A stretch of 5,927 bases of DNA from Actinomycetes bacterium (GCA_021799915.1 JAJYZN010000172.1:1-5927), one strand, 5' to 3'. Positions 1 to 5,851 are shown, numbered from the stretch's first letter. The notes: a model not told the origin generated them from the letters alone. Translations and numbers: made by a program.

Positions 1-636
1 AGGAGGCACCGGCGCATTGTCGGCGATGAAGCGTTCGAGCGCGCCGATGGCGACGGGCGCGTCGCCCGCGAGCGACCAGCTGCACGCGCCCTCACACTGC
101 AGCGCCTGGTCGCAGACCCTGCTGCAGATGTCAGGCAGGACACTGGTCCGCCGCAGGACTCGGTGTGCCTCGTCCAGATCGCCCACCGCCAGCGCCCGGA
201 TGAAGCCGGGAATGTCGTTGTGTGCCGGACACCCTCGGACACAGGTGGGGTCGGGGCAGTCCAGGCAACGGCTGGCCTCAGTCAGGGCTTGGCTCCAGTC
301 GGAGATCGCCCGACGGGTCTCGGTGCGGTCGAATTCGAGCTGTGCCGGGTGGGTCGTGACCGCAGGGGAGCGCGGCTCGACCAGCATCGGTCCATCGACG
401 GTGACCGCGGCAAACGGACAGGTCCTCACGCACTGCCGGCAGCCCACGCACGCCCCCTCGTCGGCCACCGCAGTCCAGGTCCCGGGGTCAAGATCGAGGG
501 CCCCGGTGGGACAACGCACGATGCACTCCTGGCAGCCCGCACAGCGGTCCATGAGGATGTGCACATGCACGGCAGGACCCGAGCCCGGAGAACCGGTGTG
601 CCCGTTGGTGCGAGGAGGAGGAAGCGTGATGGTCAT
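1..636 (-). CDS. FAD-dependent oxidoreductase of the GltD/DPYD type with N-terminal double [4Fe-4S] ferredoxin domain (5' part only)
   Basis: The first 212 residues are visible and the frame stays open to the window edge, so this is the N-terminal part of a larger protein. Residues 32-42 (C32, C35, C38, C42-P) and 63-73 (C63, C66, C69, C73-P) are two classical CxxCxxCxxxCP [4Fe-4S] motifs. Residues 124-136 (RCLDCPDPTCVRGCP) and 171-185 (C171, C175, C181, C185), ending in VAIGALERFIAD, match the helical Fe-S domain that precedes the FAD/NAD(P)H module in glutamate synthase small subunit and dihydropyrimidine dehydrogenase. The family moves electrons between NAD(P)H, FAD and Fe-S clusters. The actual substrate cannot be told here. 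The start ATG has AAGGGAG six bases upstream and lies 13 bases after the stop of the membrane Fe-S gene, so the two are very likely co-transcribed and may exchange electrons. No signal peptide is seen, so it should be cytoplasmic. The GRVCP motif usual in the family reads SRVCD (residues 172-176). Confidence 0.9.
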   Translation of the reverse strand, partial: MTITLPPPRTNGHTGSPGSGPAVHVHILMDRCAGCQECIVRCPTGALDLDPGTWTAVADEGACVGCRQCVRTCPFAAVTVDGPMLVEPRSPAVTTHPAQLEFDRTETRRAISDWSQALTEASRCLDCPDPTCVRGCPAHNDIPGFIRALAVGDLDEAHRVLRRTSVLPDICSRVCDQALQCEGACSWSLAGDAPVAIGALERFIADNAPVPP

Positions 637-642
637 GGCAGT

Positions 643-649
643 CTCCCTT
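643..649 (-). promoter_or_regulatory. Ribosome binding site of the FAD/Fe-S oxidoreductase gene
   Basis: Read on the minus strand, AAGGGAG sits six bases before the ATG at 636-634 and directly after the TGA (652-650) of the upstream gene. The tight spacing supports translational coupling in one operon and fixes the start of the downstream gene. Confidence 0.8.
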
Positions 650-2338
650 TCACGAGGCGGCGTGCATGATGACGTACAAGTAGCCGGCCACAGCGCCACA
701 TGCGACGACGAGTGACAGCGCTGCGACCCGGACGCCGATCGCTGAGGTGGCCCGCAACTCGAGGTCTCGCCTGGAGATCTTCCACGTGGCCCACAGCGAT
801 GCGGCAAGTCCCAGAGCCACGACGACGACCTGCGCCACGACGATCTGGGCATCCCCGAGGATCTGTGCGTGGTACAAGCTCGAGTGGGTCCCGCCGCCGA
901 CGCCGAACCAGCCACCCACCGCTGGAACGATGCGCAACGCGTGCTTGAAGAACTTCGGGAGCTGGCGAGCCAGGTAATCGGCGCCCACCACCGGGATCAA
1001 ACCGTAGGCAACAGGCACGAAGAACGAGCGGAACCGGCTCGTGCGGTCCACGAAAGAGCGCGACCGGGACTGGATCGCCACCGTTGCGATCCTGCCGTCG
1101 ATAGTCCCGACACCCTGTGCCTCCCCGGGCACCGCGCCGGATCCGAGCGAGCCTTCGGAGGTGCCCGATTCGGAGGTGCCCGATTCGGAGGTGCCCGAGA
1201 CCATCAGACGACTGCCCAACCGGGCGAGCGCCGCGGTCGCCAAGGCCACGACGATGATGATCCCCACGTAGCCGACGGGGTTGGGGTAGGGACCCAGGTG
1301 CGTCACCCGGTTCAGCCAGGCGTCGGCCGCGGCATAGCCGTTCGTGCTGTTCACCTGCTGGAAAACCACCAGCCCCCACAGGCCCATGACCGCCCAGGCC
1401 ACGTCTGCCCGCCGGCGGCGCGGGGCCACCACCGACGTCAGCGGCTTCTGGGCAAACAACCCGATGTTGTCCGACGGGCAGGCCTTGTAGCACTCGCTGC
1501 ACAATCCGCACGTGAGGTTCGAGTCCGCGCTGCCCGGCCACGTGTACCACGGGCAGCCGAACCCCTCTGTGCCGCCTCGCATGCAGTCCTTGGTCTGGCA
1601 GCTCAGGCACACTTCCCGATCTCGCGTGCGAAAGCCGGCCGCGGAGCCCATGGCCCCCACGCTCCCGATGAGCGCCGACAGCGGGCAGAGGTACCGACAG
1701 AACGTCCGGCGCTCGAAAACCAAGAAGACCAGCACCGCACTGGCCACGATGCCGATCACCATGTAACTGGTGTCGGCCGGCGTACCTGGCCCGGCGATGT
1801 TGAACCTCTCTTCGATCCAGGTGAGGAGCACGAAGGTTCCGACCGAGAGCAGCAGTCCGTAGCGGGCGATCGGCTCAGGCAGCTTGCGGCCCAAGCCAAG
1901 TGCTTTCTGCGTGCGTTGCCAGAACGTCCGCCGCTGCAACCACTCGGCGAAGCCCCCGAATGGGCACATGGCGCACCACCCACGGCCGACCACGACCATG
2001 AGCACGAACACCAGGCAGAACCAGATGTACCAGGTGATCGCCGTGGCGAAGTTGAACCCGGGGATGACCGTCCCGAGGACACCGAAGAAGATCACCGCCC
2101 AGAAGATGATCTGGTTCGGCATGATCATCAGGAACTGGAATTTCCGGTTTCGCAGCGCTCTGGCAACCAAGGGGTGCCGTGCCAGGTCGGCACCGGGCGC
2201 GGGATCGGTGGCCTCGAAACGCTCACCCAGACCCTCTCGGTGCGGTGGCCGAAGGTGGACGGCCACCTGGATCGGCTTCGCCAGGGCCGGGGGGAGCTCA
2301 TCGGCTGGGCGCTCTTTCCCGGGAGCAACAATCGTCAT
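650..2338 (-). CDS. Membrane-bound polyferredoxin-type 4Fe-4S protein (NapH/NosR/CcoG-like)
   Basis: This is a 562-residue integral membrane protein. Hydrophobic segments lie near residues 70-92, 98-118, 158-176, 192-208, 312-330, 356-374, 436-452, 493-518 and 536-556. Two CxxCP-type motifs follow membrane segments: GRGWCAMCP (C122, C125) and FCRYLCP (C214, C218), the signature of the NapH/NosR/CcoG group. A ferredoxin-like part follows: C244-x2-C247-x4-C252-x9-C262-P, then C277-x2-C280-x2-C283-x3-C287-P. The family passes electrons between quinols and cytoplasmic or periplasmic partners; here the partner is probably the FAD/Fe-S oxidoreductase encoded next. Residues 382-396 are a GTSES repeat linker, and a second membrane region with H466, H485 and H490 follows. 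The ATG at 2338 was chosen because GGGAGGG lies five bases upstream. An in-frame ATG at 2374 has no such site. Substrate and direction of electron flow are unknown. Expression is probably controlled by the divergent Rrf2 regulator. Confidence 0.9.
   Translation of the reverse strand: MTIVAPGKERPADELPPALAKPIQVAVHLRPPHREGLGERFEATDPAPGADLARHPLVARALRNRKFQFLMIMPNQIIFWAVIFFGVLGTVIPGFNFATAITWYIWFCLVFVLMVVVGRGWCAMCPFGGFAEWLQRRTFWQRTQKALGLGRKLPEPIARYGLLLSVGTFVLLTWIEERFNIAGPGTPADTSYMVIGIVASAVLVFLVFERRTFCRYLCPLSALIGSVGAMGSAAGFRTRDREVCLSCQTKDCMRGGTEGFGCPWYTWPGSADSNLTCGLCSECYKACPSDNIGLFAQKPLTSVVAPRRRRADVAWAVMGLWGLVVFQQVNSTNGYAAADAWLNRVTHLGPYPNPVGYVGIIIVVALATAALARLGSRLMVSGTSESGTSESGTSEGSLGSGAVPGEAQGVGTIDGRIATVAIQSRSRSFVDRTSRFRSFFVPVAYGLIPVVGADYLARQLPKFFKHALRIVPAVGGWFGVGGGTHSSLYHAQILGDAQIVVAQVVVVALGLAASLWATWKISRRDLELRATSAIGVRVAALSLVVACGAVAGYLYVIMHAAS
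1154..1198. repeat. Three perfect 15-bp tandem repeats coding for a GTSES linker
   Basis: The plus-strand unit TTCGGAGGTGCCCGA occurs three times in a row without a mismatch (1154-1168, 1169-1183, 1184-1198). Because the unit is five codons long it keeps the frame of the minus-strand membrane Fe-S gene and encodes a Ser/Gly/Thr/Glu repeat at about residues 381-396, between its two membrane halves. Perfect identity at the DNA level suggests recent slippage, and copy number may vary between strains. Confidence 0.9.
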
Positions 2339-2343
2339 TCTGG

Positions 2344-2350
2344 CCCTCCC
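2344..2350 (-). promoter_or_regulatory. Ribosome binding site of the membrane Fe-S protein gene
   Basis: GGGAGGG on the minus strand lies five bases before the ATG at 2338. It decides between this start and the in-frame ATG at 2374, which has no purine-rich site before it. Confidence 0.75.
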
Positions 2351-2405
2351 AATTCCCTCGATCCGCACGACCATACGGTTAGCGACTTACTGTACGTTTA
2401 TCGAC

Positions 2406-2434
2406 ATAATATGAAAAAATCCTCCGTATGTCAA
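2406..2434 (-). promoter_or_regulatory. Near-consensus sigma-70-type promoter of the Fe-S membrane protein operon
   Basis: On the minus strand TTGACA (2434-2429) is followed by a spacer of exactly 17 bases and TATTAT (2411-2406). This predicts transcription starting near 2399 and a leader of about 60 bases before the ATG at 2338. Such a strong core promoter fits an operon held down by a repressor, as expected for an Rrf2 target. The -35 lies inside the dyad at 2426-2448. Confidence 0.75.
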
Positions 2435-2448
2435 GTTGAGTGCTATAC
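2426..2448. promoter_or_regulatory. Candidate Rrf2 operator: imperfect dyad between the divergent promoters
   Basis: The 23-bp stretch reads GTATnnCA-N7-TGnnATAC, a dyad centred on 2437. It covers the -35 of the leftward promoter and the extended -10 of the rightward one. It also contains the odd palindrome TCAA-G-TTGA (2431-2439). A dimeric regulator bound here could block both promoters. The assignment rests on position and symmetry only; I cannot match it to a published Rrf2-type site. Confidence 0.4.
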
Positions 2449-2449
2449 T
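2441..2449 (+). promoter_or_regulatory. Extended -10 promoter of the Rrf2 regulator, predicted to give a leaderless mRNA
   Basis: TGC-TATACT is an extended -10 element. Its last base is followed by seven bases (TTTTGCT) and then the ATG at 2457, so the A of the start codon is the expected first transcribed base. There is no Shine-Dalgarno sequence before the ATG, which agrees with leaderless translation, common in actinobacteria. No good -35 is visible at the matching distance. Confidence 0.6.
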
Positions 2450-2456
2450 TTTTGCT

Positions 2457-3449
2457 ATGAACATGACGTTGTCGAAGCGGGGCGACTACGTGGTGCGCTC
2501 GGCGCTCGCCCTCGCACGTGCCTACCCGAGCGGCGAGGCGCGCAAGATCCGAGAGATCGTCGCCGAGATGGGCGTGCCCCAGACGTTCGCCTCACAGATC
2601 CTCGCCGACCTCGTACGGGCCGGGCTGGCTACCTCGAAGGCGGGAAAGGACGGAGGCTACCGCCTGGCGAGACCGCCAGAGGAGATCTCGACCCTCGATG
2701 TGGTCGAGGCCGGGGAAGGGCCGTTGCGGGCGGAGCGGTGCGCCCTCGGTGAGGGGCCCTGCCGCTGGGACACGGTCTGCCCACTGCACGAGACCTGGCG
2801 ATCGGCGACCACTGCACTGCGAGATGTGCTCGCAGCCACGTCGCTCGCCGAACTGGCCCGGCAAGACGTCGCAATCGAGCAAGGCACGCTGACCGCCCCG
2901 TCTGACTCGCACCGCCATGGCGGCACCAGCATCGCCGTCGATGACTTCGTCCAGGTGGAGGCGTCGGCTGCCGCGGTCGCCGCGCACCTGCGACACGGAC
3001 CGGCAGTGAGCGCGGCGGTGGCCGCCGCGTACCAGCAGGCTGAAGTGCTCAGGGCAGAGCTGGCCGAGGGCGGACCCGGATGGGCGCCGGTCGACGTGGC
3101 GGTGAGCTGCTTCGTCGATCGGAGCGCCGCTGCGCCGGGGTGTGAGGCCGGCGAAGATCCCTGCGGTGCCGTCGAGCTGTCCTTCGAGGCGCGTGGCCCG
3201 GGCGACACCGACTCCCATGGCGAGCTGATGGTGCAGGTCACCGACGTCGACCCTCTGCGCAGCGAGCTCCGGGCCACGGGCCAAGTTCGGCTCCCGCCGC
3301 TCCCCCCGTCCGGCACCGACCGCTCATTGGAGCACCGCTTGGCCCAGCTCCTGGTGCGCACGATGCTCCGCCGTCTGGCCCACGACTTCGAAGACCCGCT
3401 GCCGTCGGGCGACCTTGCCCCCAGCCGGCGACGGACCGCCGCTCGCTGA
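2457..3449 (+). CDS. Rrf2-family Fe-S transcriptional regulator with SRPBCC-like C-terminal extension
   Basis: The protein has 330 residues, about twice the usual 130-165 of the family. Residues 3-90 form the Rrf2 winged helix: the opening MTLSKRGDYVVRSAL, the recognition region around PQTFASQILADLVRAG, the wing GKDGGYRLARPPEEI and DVVEAGEG. C95-x6-C102-x5-C108 is the Fe-S triad seen, with slightly different spacing, in IscR and NsrR. D10 (position 8 if counted from the second ATG) lines up with the Asp that completes the cluster in Streptomyces NsrR. Residues about 157-313 are an extra domain: a strand (IAVDDFVQVEAS), helices, several strands and a long final helix (LEHRLAQLLVRTMLRRLA), a layout resembling SRPBCC folds, with additional cysteines C218, C229 and C236. 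It is divergent from the electron-transfer operon and shares its promoter region, so autoregulation and control of that operon are likely. The ATG at 2457 is preferred over 2463 because of promoter spacing. The upstream TTG at 2436 lies upstream of the promoter's -10 element. Confidence 0.92.
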   Translation: MNMTLSKRGDYVVRSALALARAYPSGEARKIREIVAEMGVPQTFASQILADLVRAGLATSKAGKDGGYRLARPPEEISTLDVVEAGEGPLRAERCALGEGPCRWDTVCPLHETWRSATTALRDVLAATSLAELARQDVAIEQGTLTAPSDSHRHGGTSIAVDDFVQVEASAAAVAAHLRHGPAVSAAVAAAYQQAEVLRAELAEGGPGWAPVDVAVSCFVDRSAAAPGCEAGEDPCGAVELSFEARGPGDTDSHGELMVQVTDVDPLRSELRATGQVRLPPLPPSGTDRSLEHRLAQLLVRTMLRRLAHDFEDPLPSGDLAPSRRRTAAR

Positions 3450-3671
3450 TCCCGACGGCCGGGTCCCGACGTCGAGATGAGCAGTCGCAGGACCGACGTC
3501 GATGTGACGTTCGACCCTGGTGCACCGATCGGCTCCTGCGTAGCGTGACAACCGAAAGGCGTGCCGTACCCGTCGCCAGCACCCGTGGAGGTCTCACAGA
3601 TGGGCGCAACATGCAGTGGGGAAGCGCAATGGGGGCATCGGCGACCGGGTGACGGATCCTGACGGATCGCC
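3450..3671. other. Spacer with short repeats between the regulator and the transporter
   Basis: This 222-bp spacer holds two copies of CCGACGTCGA (3466-3475 and 3493-3502), each containing the palindrome CGACGTCG, with start points 27 bp apart. A related GACGTTCGA follows at 3506-3514. A further direct repeat TGACGGATC occurs at 3650-3658 and 3660-3668, just before the GTG of the transporter. I see no convincing -35/-10 pair and no hairpin followed by a T-run, so neither the terminator of the regulator gene nor the promoter of the transporter can be placed. Confidence 0.5.
3600..3662 (+). CDS. Possible 20-codon leader ORF upstream of the MFS gene
   Basis: An ATG at 3600 is preceded by GTGGAGG with an eight-base gap, a better ribosome site than any in front of the transporter. 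The ORF encodes 20 residues and stops at 3660-3662, nine bases before the GTG at 3672, in the same frame. It could be a leader peptide coupled to the transporter, the remains of an older N-terminus cut by a stop codon, or chance. The peptide itself resembles nothing I know. Confidence 0.25.
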   Translation: MGATCSGEAQWGHRRPGDGS

Positions 3672-5357
3672 GTGCACAACCGACCCAAACCACACTTCGG
3701 CGCTCCTCGCTCCGAGCGACCGGCTGATCCGGGCAGCGATGACCGAGCCCAATCAGGCACCTTGCCCGTGTCTCGTTCGAAAGACCGGAAGTGGGCCGTC
3801 CTGCTCATCTTGTGCATCAGCCTGCTGGTGGTCAGCCTGGACGACACGGTCCTCAACGTGGCGCTCCCCGACATCGTCCGCTCCCTCCACGCTTCATCGA
3901 GTGACCTGCAATGGGTGGTCGACACGTACGCCGTGGTGTTTGCCGGGTTGCTCCTCGTGTTCGGCAGCCTCGGTGATCGACTGGGTCGCAAGTGGGTACT
4001 GCTGGGGGGCCTGGCGGTGTTCGGTTCCAGCTCGGCGGCTTCTGCGTTCGCCACGGCACCCGAAGGCCTGATTGCCGCCCGCGCGGTCATGGGCATCGGC
4101 GCGGCGGCCATCATGCCGTCAACCCTTTCAATCCTCACCAACGTCTTCGTCGTGCCGGACGAGCGGTCTCGAGCGATCGGCATCTGGTCGGGCACGACCG
4201 GGCTCGGTGTGGCGGTCGGGCCGGTGGTCGGGGGATGGCTGCTCTCCCGCTTCTGGTGGGGCTCGGTCTTCTTGGTGAACGTCCCAATCTGCCTGCTTGC
4301 TGTCGCCGCGGTCACTGCGCTCGTACCCAACTCCCGTGACAAGTCGGCCAAGCGACCAGACGCGCTTGGCGCAGGCCTGTCGACGGGAGGCATCGCCCTG
4401 CTCTTGTGGGGGATCATCGAAGCACCGACACAGGGCTGGTCATCGCTCAGGGTCATCGCCACGACGTGTGCGGGGATCATCGGGTTGGCCGGATTTGTCT
4501 TGTGGGAACGGCACTCGGACCACCCCATGCTCGAGCTGAGCCTCTTTCGCTCGCGTCGCTTCGCAGGCGCAGTCAGCGCCATGGCCCTCGTGATCTTCGG
4601 ACTGATGGGCGGGTTGTTCCTCTTCACCCAGTACCTGCAGTTCGCGCTCGGTTTCAGCGCCCTCGAGACGGGTGTGCGCATCGCACCGATCGCCCTCGTC
4701 CTGATGGCGGTCGCGCCATTGTCCAGCGTGCTCGATCGACGGATCGGCACGAAACCAGTAGTCGCAACCGGGATGGCGCTCGTTGCCGTGGCGTTCGCCC
4801 TCCTGACCTCCACTTCGACCGCGAGCAGCTACTGGCAGTCCTTCCCTGCGTTCCTCTTGATGGGAATAGGCGTCGGGCTGGCCTTCGCTCCATGTACCGA
4901 GGCGGTGATGGGCTCGGTCGCGCTCGACAAAGCGGGCGTCGGCTCGGCGACCAACAGTGCATCGCTGCAGATCGGCGGCGCGACCGGGGTCGCAGTGCTC
5001 GGTAGCCTTCTCAATGCCCGCTACAAAGCGAGGATGTCGCGCACCCTCGCGCCCTACCATCTCACTCATTCGGTCACTGCGCTGATCGAGAGCTCTCTTG
5101 GTGGCGCGCTCGCCGTGGCGGAACGTGCTCCGGCCCATCTGGGGGCACTCCTCTCCTCGGCCGCCCGCGGAGCATTCGTGAGCGGCATGGACCTCGCAGT
5201 TGTGGCCGCGACCGGAGTTGTCGGTGCAGCCGTCTTCCTCGTCGTCGCAGCGCTGCCCAACCGTCCGAAGCTCCCCGACGACAAGGGCAGCCTCCTGGCC
5301 GCCGGGCGCGAGCAGAGTGGCACCGCAGCCGATCACGAAAGCGCTCGCCGAAGCTGA
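3672..5357 (+). CDS. MFS drug/H+ antiporter, DHA2 family (EmrB/QacA type, 14 membrane segments)
   Basis: The 561-residue product is a proton-driven multidrug or metabolite exporter of the inner membrane. Motif D1 is LDDTVLNVALP (residues 56-66). Motif A is GSLGDRLGRK (98-107), in the loop after the second helix. Motif B centres on RAVMGIGAAAIMPS (137-150). The antiporter motif C is GTTGLGVAVGPVVGGWL (174-190), followed by the family's F-x-NVPI stretch near 200-206. A long extracytoplasmic loop (about 450-500) before the final helix is typical of the 14-helix group, and the length is normal for it. The start is uncertain: residues 1-32 have poor third-position GC bias and the GTG at 3672 has only a weak ribosome site. 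The in-frame GTG at 3768 would leave eight residues before the first helix. No dedicated regulator is adjacent except the Rrf2 gene 222 bp upstream on the same strand, which could be unrelated. The substrate cannot be predicted. Confidence 0.93.
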   Translation: MHNRPKPHFGAPRSERPADPGSDDRAQSGTLPVSRSKDRKWAVLLILCISLLVVSLDDTVLNVALPDIVRSLHASSSDLQWVVDTYAVVFAGLLLVFGSLGDRLGRKWVLLGGLAVFGSSSAASAFATAPEGLIAARAVMGIGAAAIMPSTLSILTNVFVVPDERSRAIGIWSGTTGLGVAVGPVVGGWLLSRFWWGSVFLVNVPICLLAVAAVTALVPNSRDKSAKRPDALGAGLSTGGIALLLWGIIEAPTQGWSSLRVIATTCAGIIGLAGFVLWERHSDHPMLELSLFRSRRFAGAVSAMALVIFGLMGGLFLFTQYLQFALGFSALETGVRIAPIALVLMAVAPLSSVLDRRIGTKPVVATGMALVAVAFALLTSTSTASSYWQSFPAFLLMGIGVGLAFAPCTEAVMGSVALDKAGVGSATNSASLQIGGATGVAVLGSLLNARYKARMSRTLAPYHLTHSVTALIESSLGGALAVAERAPAHLGALLSSAARGAFVSGMDLAVVAATGVVGAAVFLVVAALPNRPKLPDDKGSLLAAGREQSGTAADHESARRS

Positions 5358-5851
5358 GCCGGTTCAGAAGAGAGGTGAAGCGGCTGCTCCTCGCGCGACC
5401 GCATCGCCATTGCGAAGAAGCGCCCGTCCTGCCGCTCGGGCCGGATGCGGGCGCCTCCTCTCGGTTGTCACCCCAGAACTGACGATTCGAGGGTACGACA
5501 CCTGCGAGCCTTCCGGGCCCGGTGCCGCTGCAGCGCCCTCATCGAACGAGGACCGCCTGCCGGTCAACGGTGCCACCGCACCCTCCAGCCGTCAGCTCCG
5601 GTGCGGAGTCCCTACTCGGGTGACCCTGGTCATTGGACCTCGCCACCTCCTTTCAGATCCACTCGGTGATCCACTTCGTACAACACCCCGAACGCCCCGG
5701 CTATGCCCCGACGCCGCGTGGACGTCATCGGCGGCCAAAAGCCGAGAGTCGGTCGCCACTCCCGACACGGCCGGAGGGCTTCGCTCATGCCACGCACGCA
5801 GCGCATGCTGCAGTCACCACGGGCCCTGCACGTTGGAATTGGGGCTCCTCG
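5358..5851. other. Long intergenic region without a supportable gene
   Basis: About 490 bp follow the transporter. Several frames stay open because of high GC, but none shows coding-type codon bias or a recognisable protein. The hairpin-like CTGAG-CCGG-TTCAG at 5354-5367 lacks a T-run. GCAGC-GCAT-GCTGC near 5798-5811 is another small inverted repeat. On the minus strand a very strong ribosome-binding sequence AAAGGAGGT (5653-5645) precedes an ATG at 5633 by 11 bases, but that frame ends after only 13 codons (5592-5633). This could be a gene remnant. Confidence 0.5.

Noticed and set aside
17..715. Plus-strand open frames across 17-715
   Set aside because: The minus strand here encodes four ordered cysteine motifs of an Fe-S oxidoreductase. 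The plus frames have no protein-like features.
1154..1198. CRISPR-like array
   Set aside because: The units are 15 bp, directly adjacent with no spacers, and lie in frame within a coding sequence.
2339..2374. ATG at 2374 as start of the membrane Fe-S protein
   Set aside because: No Shine-Dalgarno precedes it, whereas the ATG at 2338 has GGGAGGG at ideal spacing.
2383..2403. Weak dyad CGA-N3-AC-N5-GT-N3-TCG near the leftward transcription start
   Set aside because: Only five pairs per arm with gaps. This is not better than expected by chance in a short region without comparative support.
2436..2456. TTG at 2436 as start of the Rrf2 regulator
   Set aside because: It would place the start codon upstream of the predicted -10 element and has no ribosome site. 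The added residues (SAILFA) are not part of the family N-terminus.
869..2752. Long plus-strand open frame of 627 codons opposite the membrane Fe-S gene
   Set aside because: It is Arg/His/Pro/Asp-rich with no recognisable domain, and it is antisense to a clear membrane protein with conserved cysteine motifs. It is a high-GC shadow frame.
3739..3780. ATG at 3739 as an alternative transporter start
   Set aside because: It is not in the transporter's frame. It would need a frameshift, and nothing in the sequence calls for one.
2657..4813. Long minus-strand open frame of 718 codons
   Set aside because: It runs antisense through both the Rrf2 regulator and the MFS transporter, has low-complexity Ser/Arg/Thr/Pro composition and no domains.
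5354..5367. Intrinsic terminator after the MFS gene (CTGAG-CCGG-TTCAG)
   Set aside because: The stem is only five pairs including a G-U, overlaps the stop codon and is not followed by a T-run.
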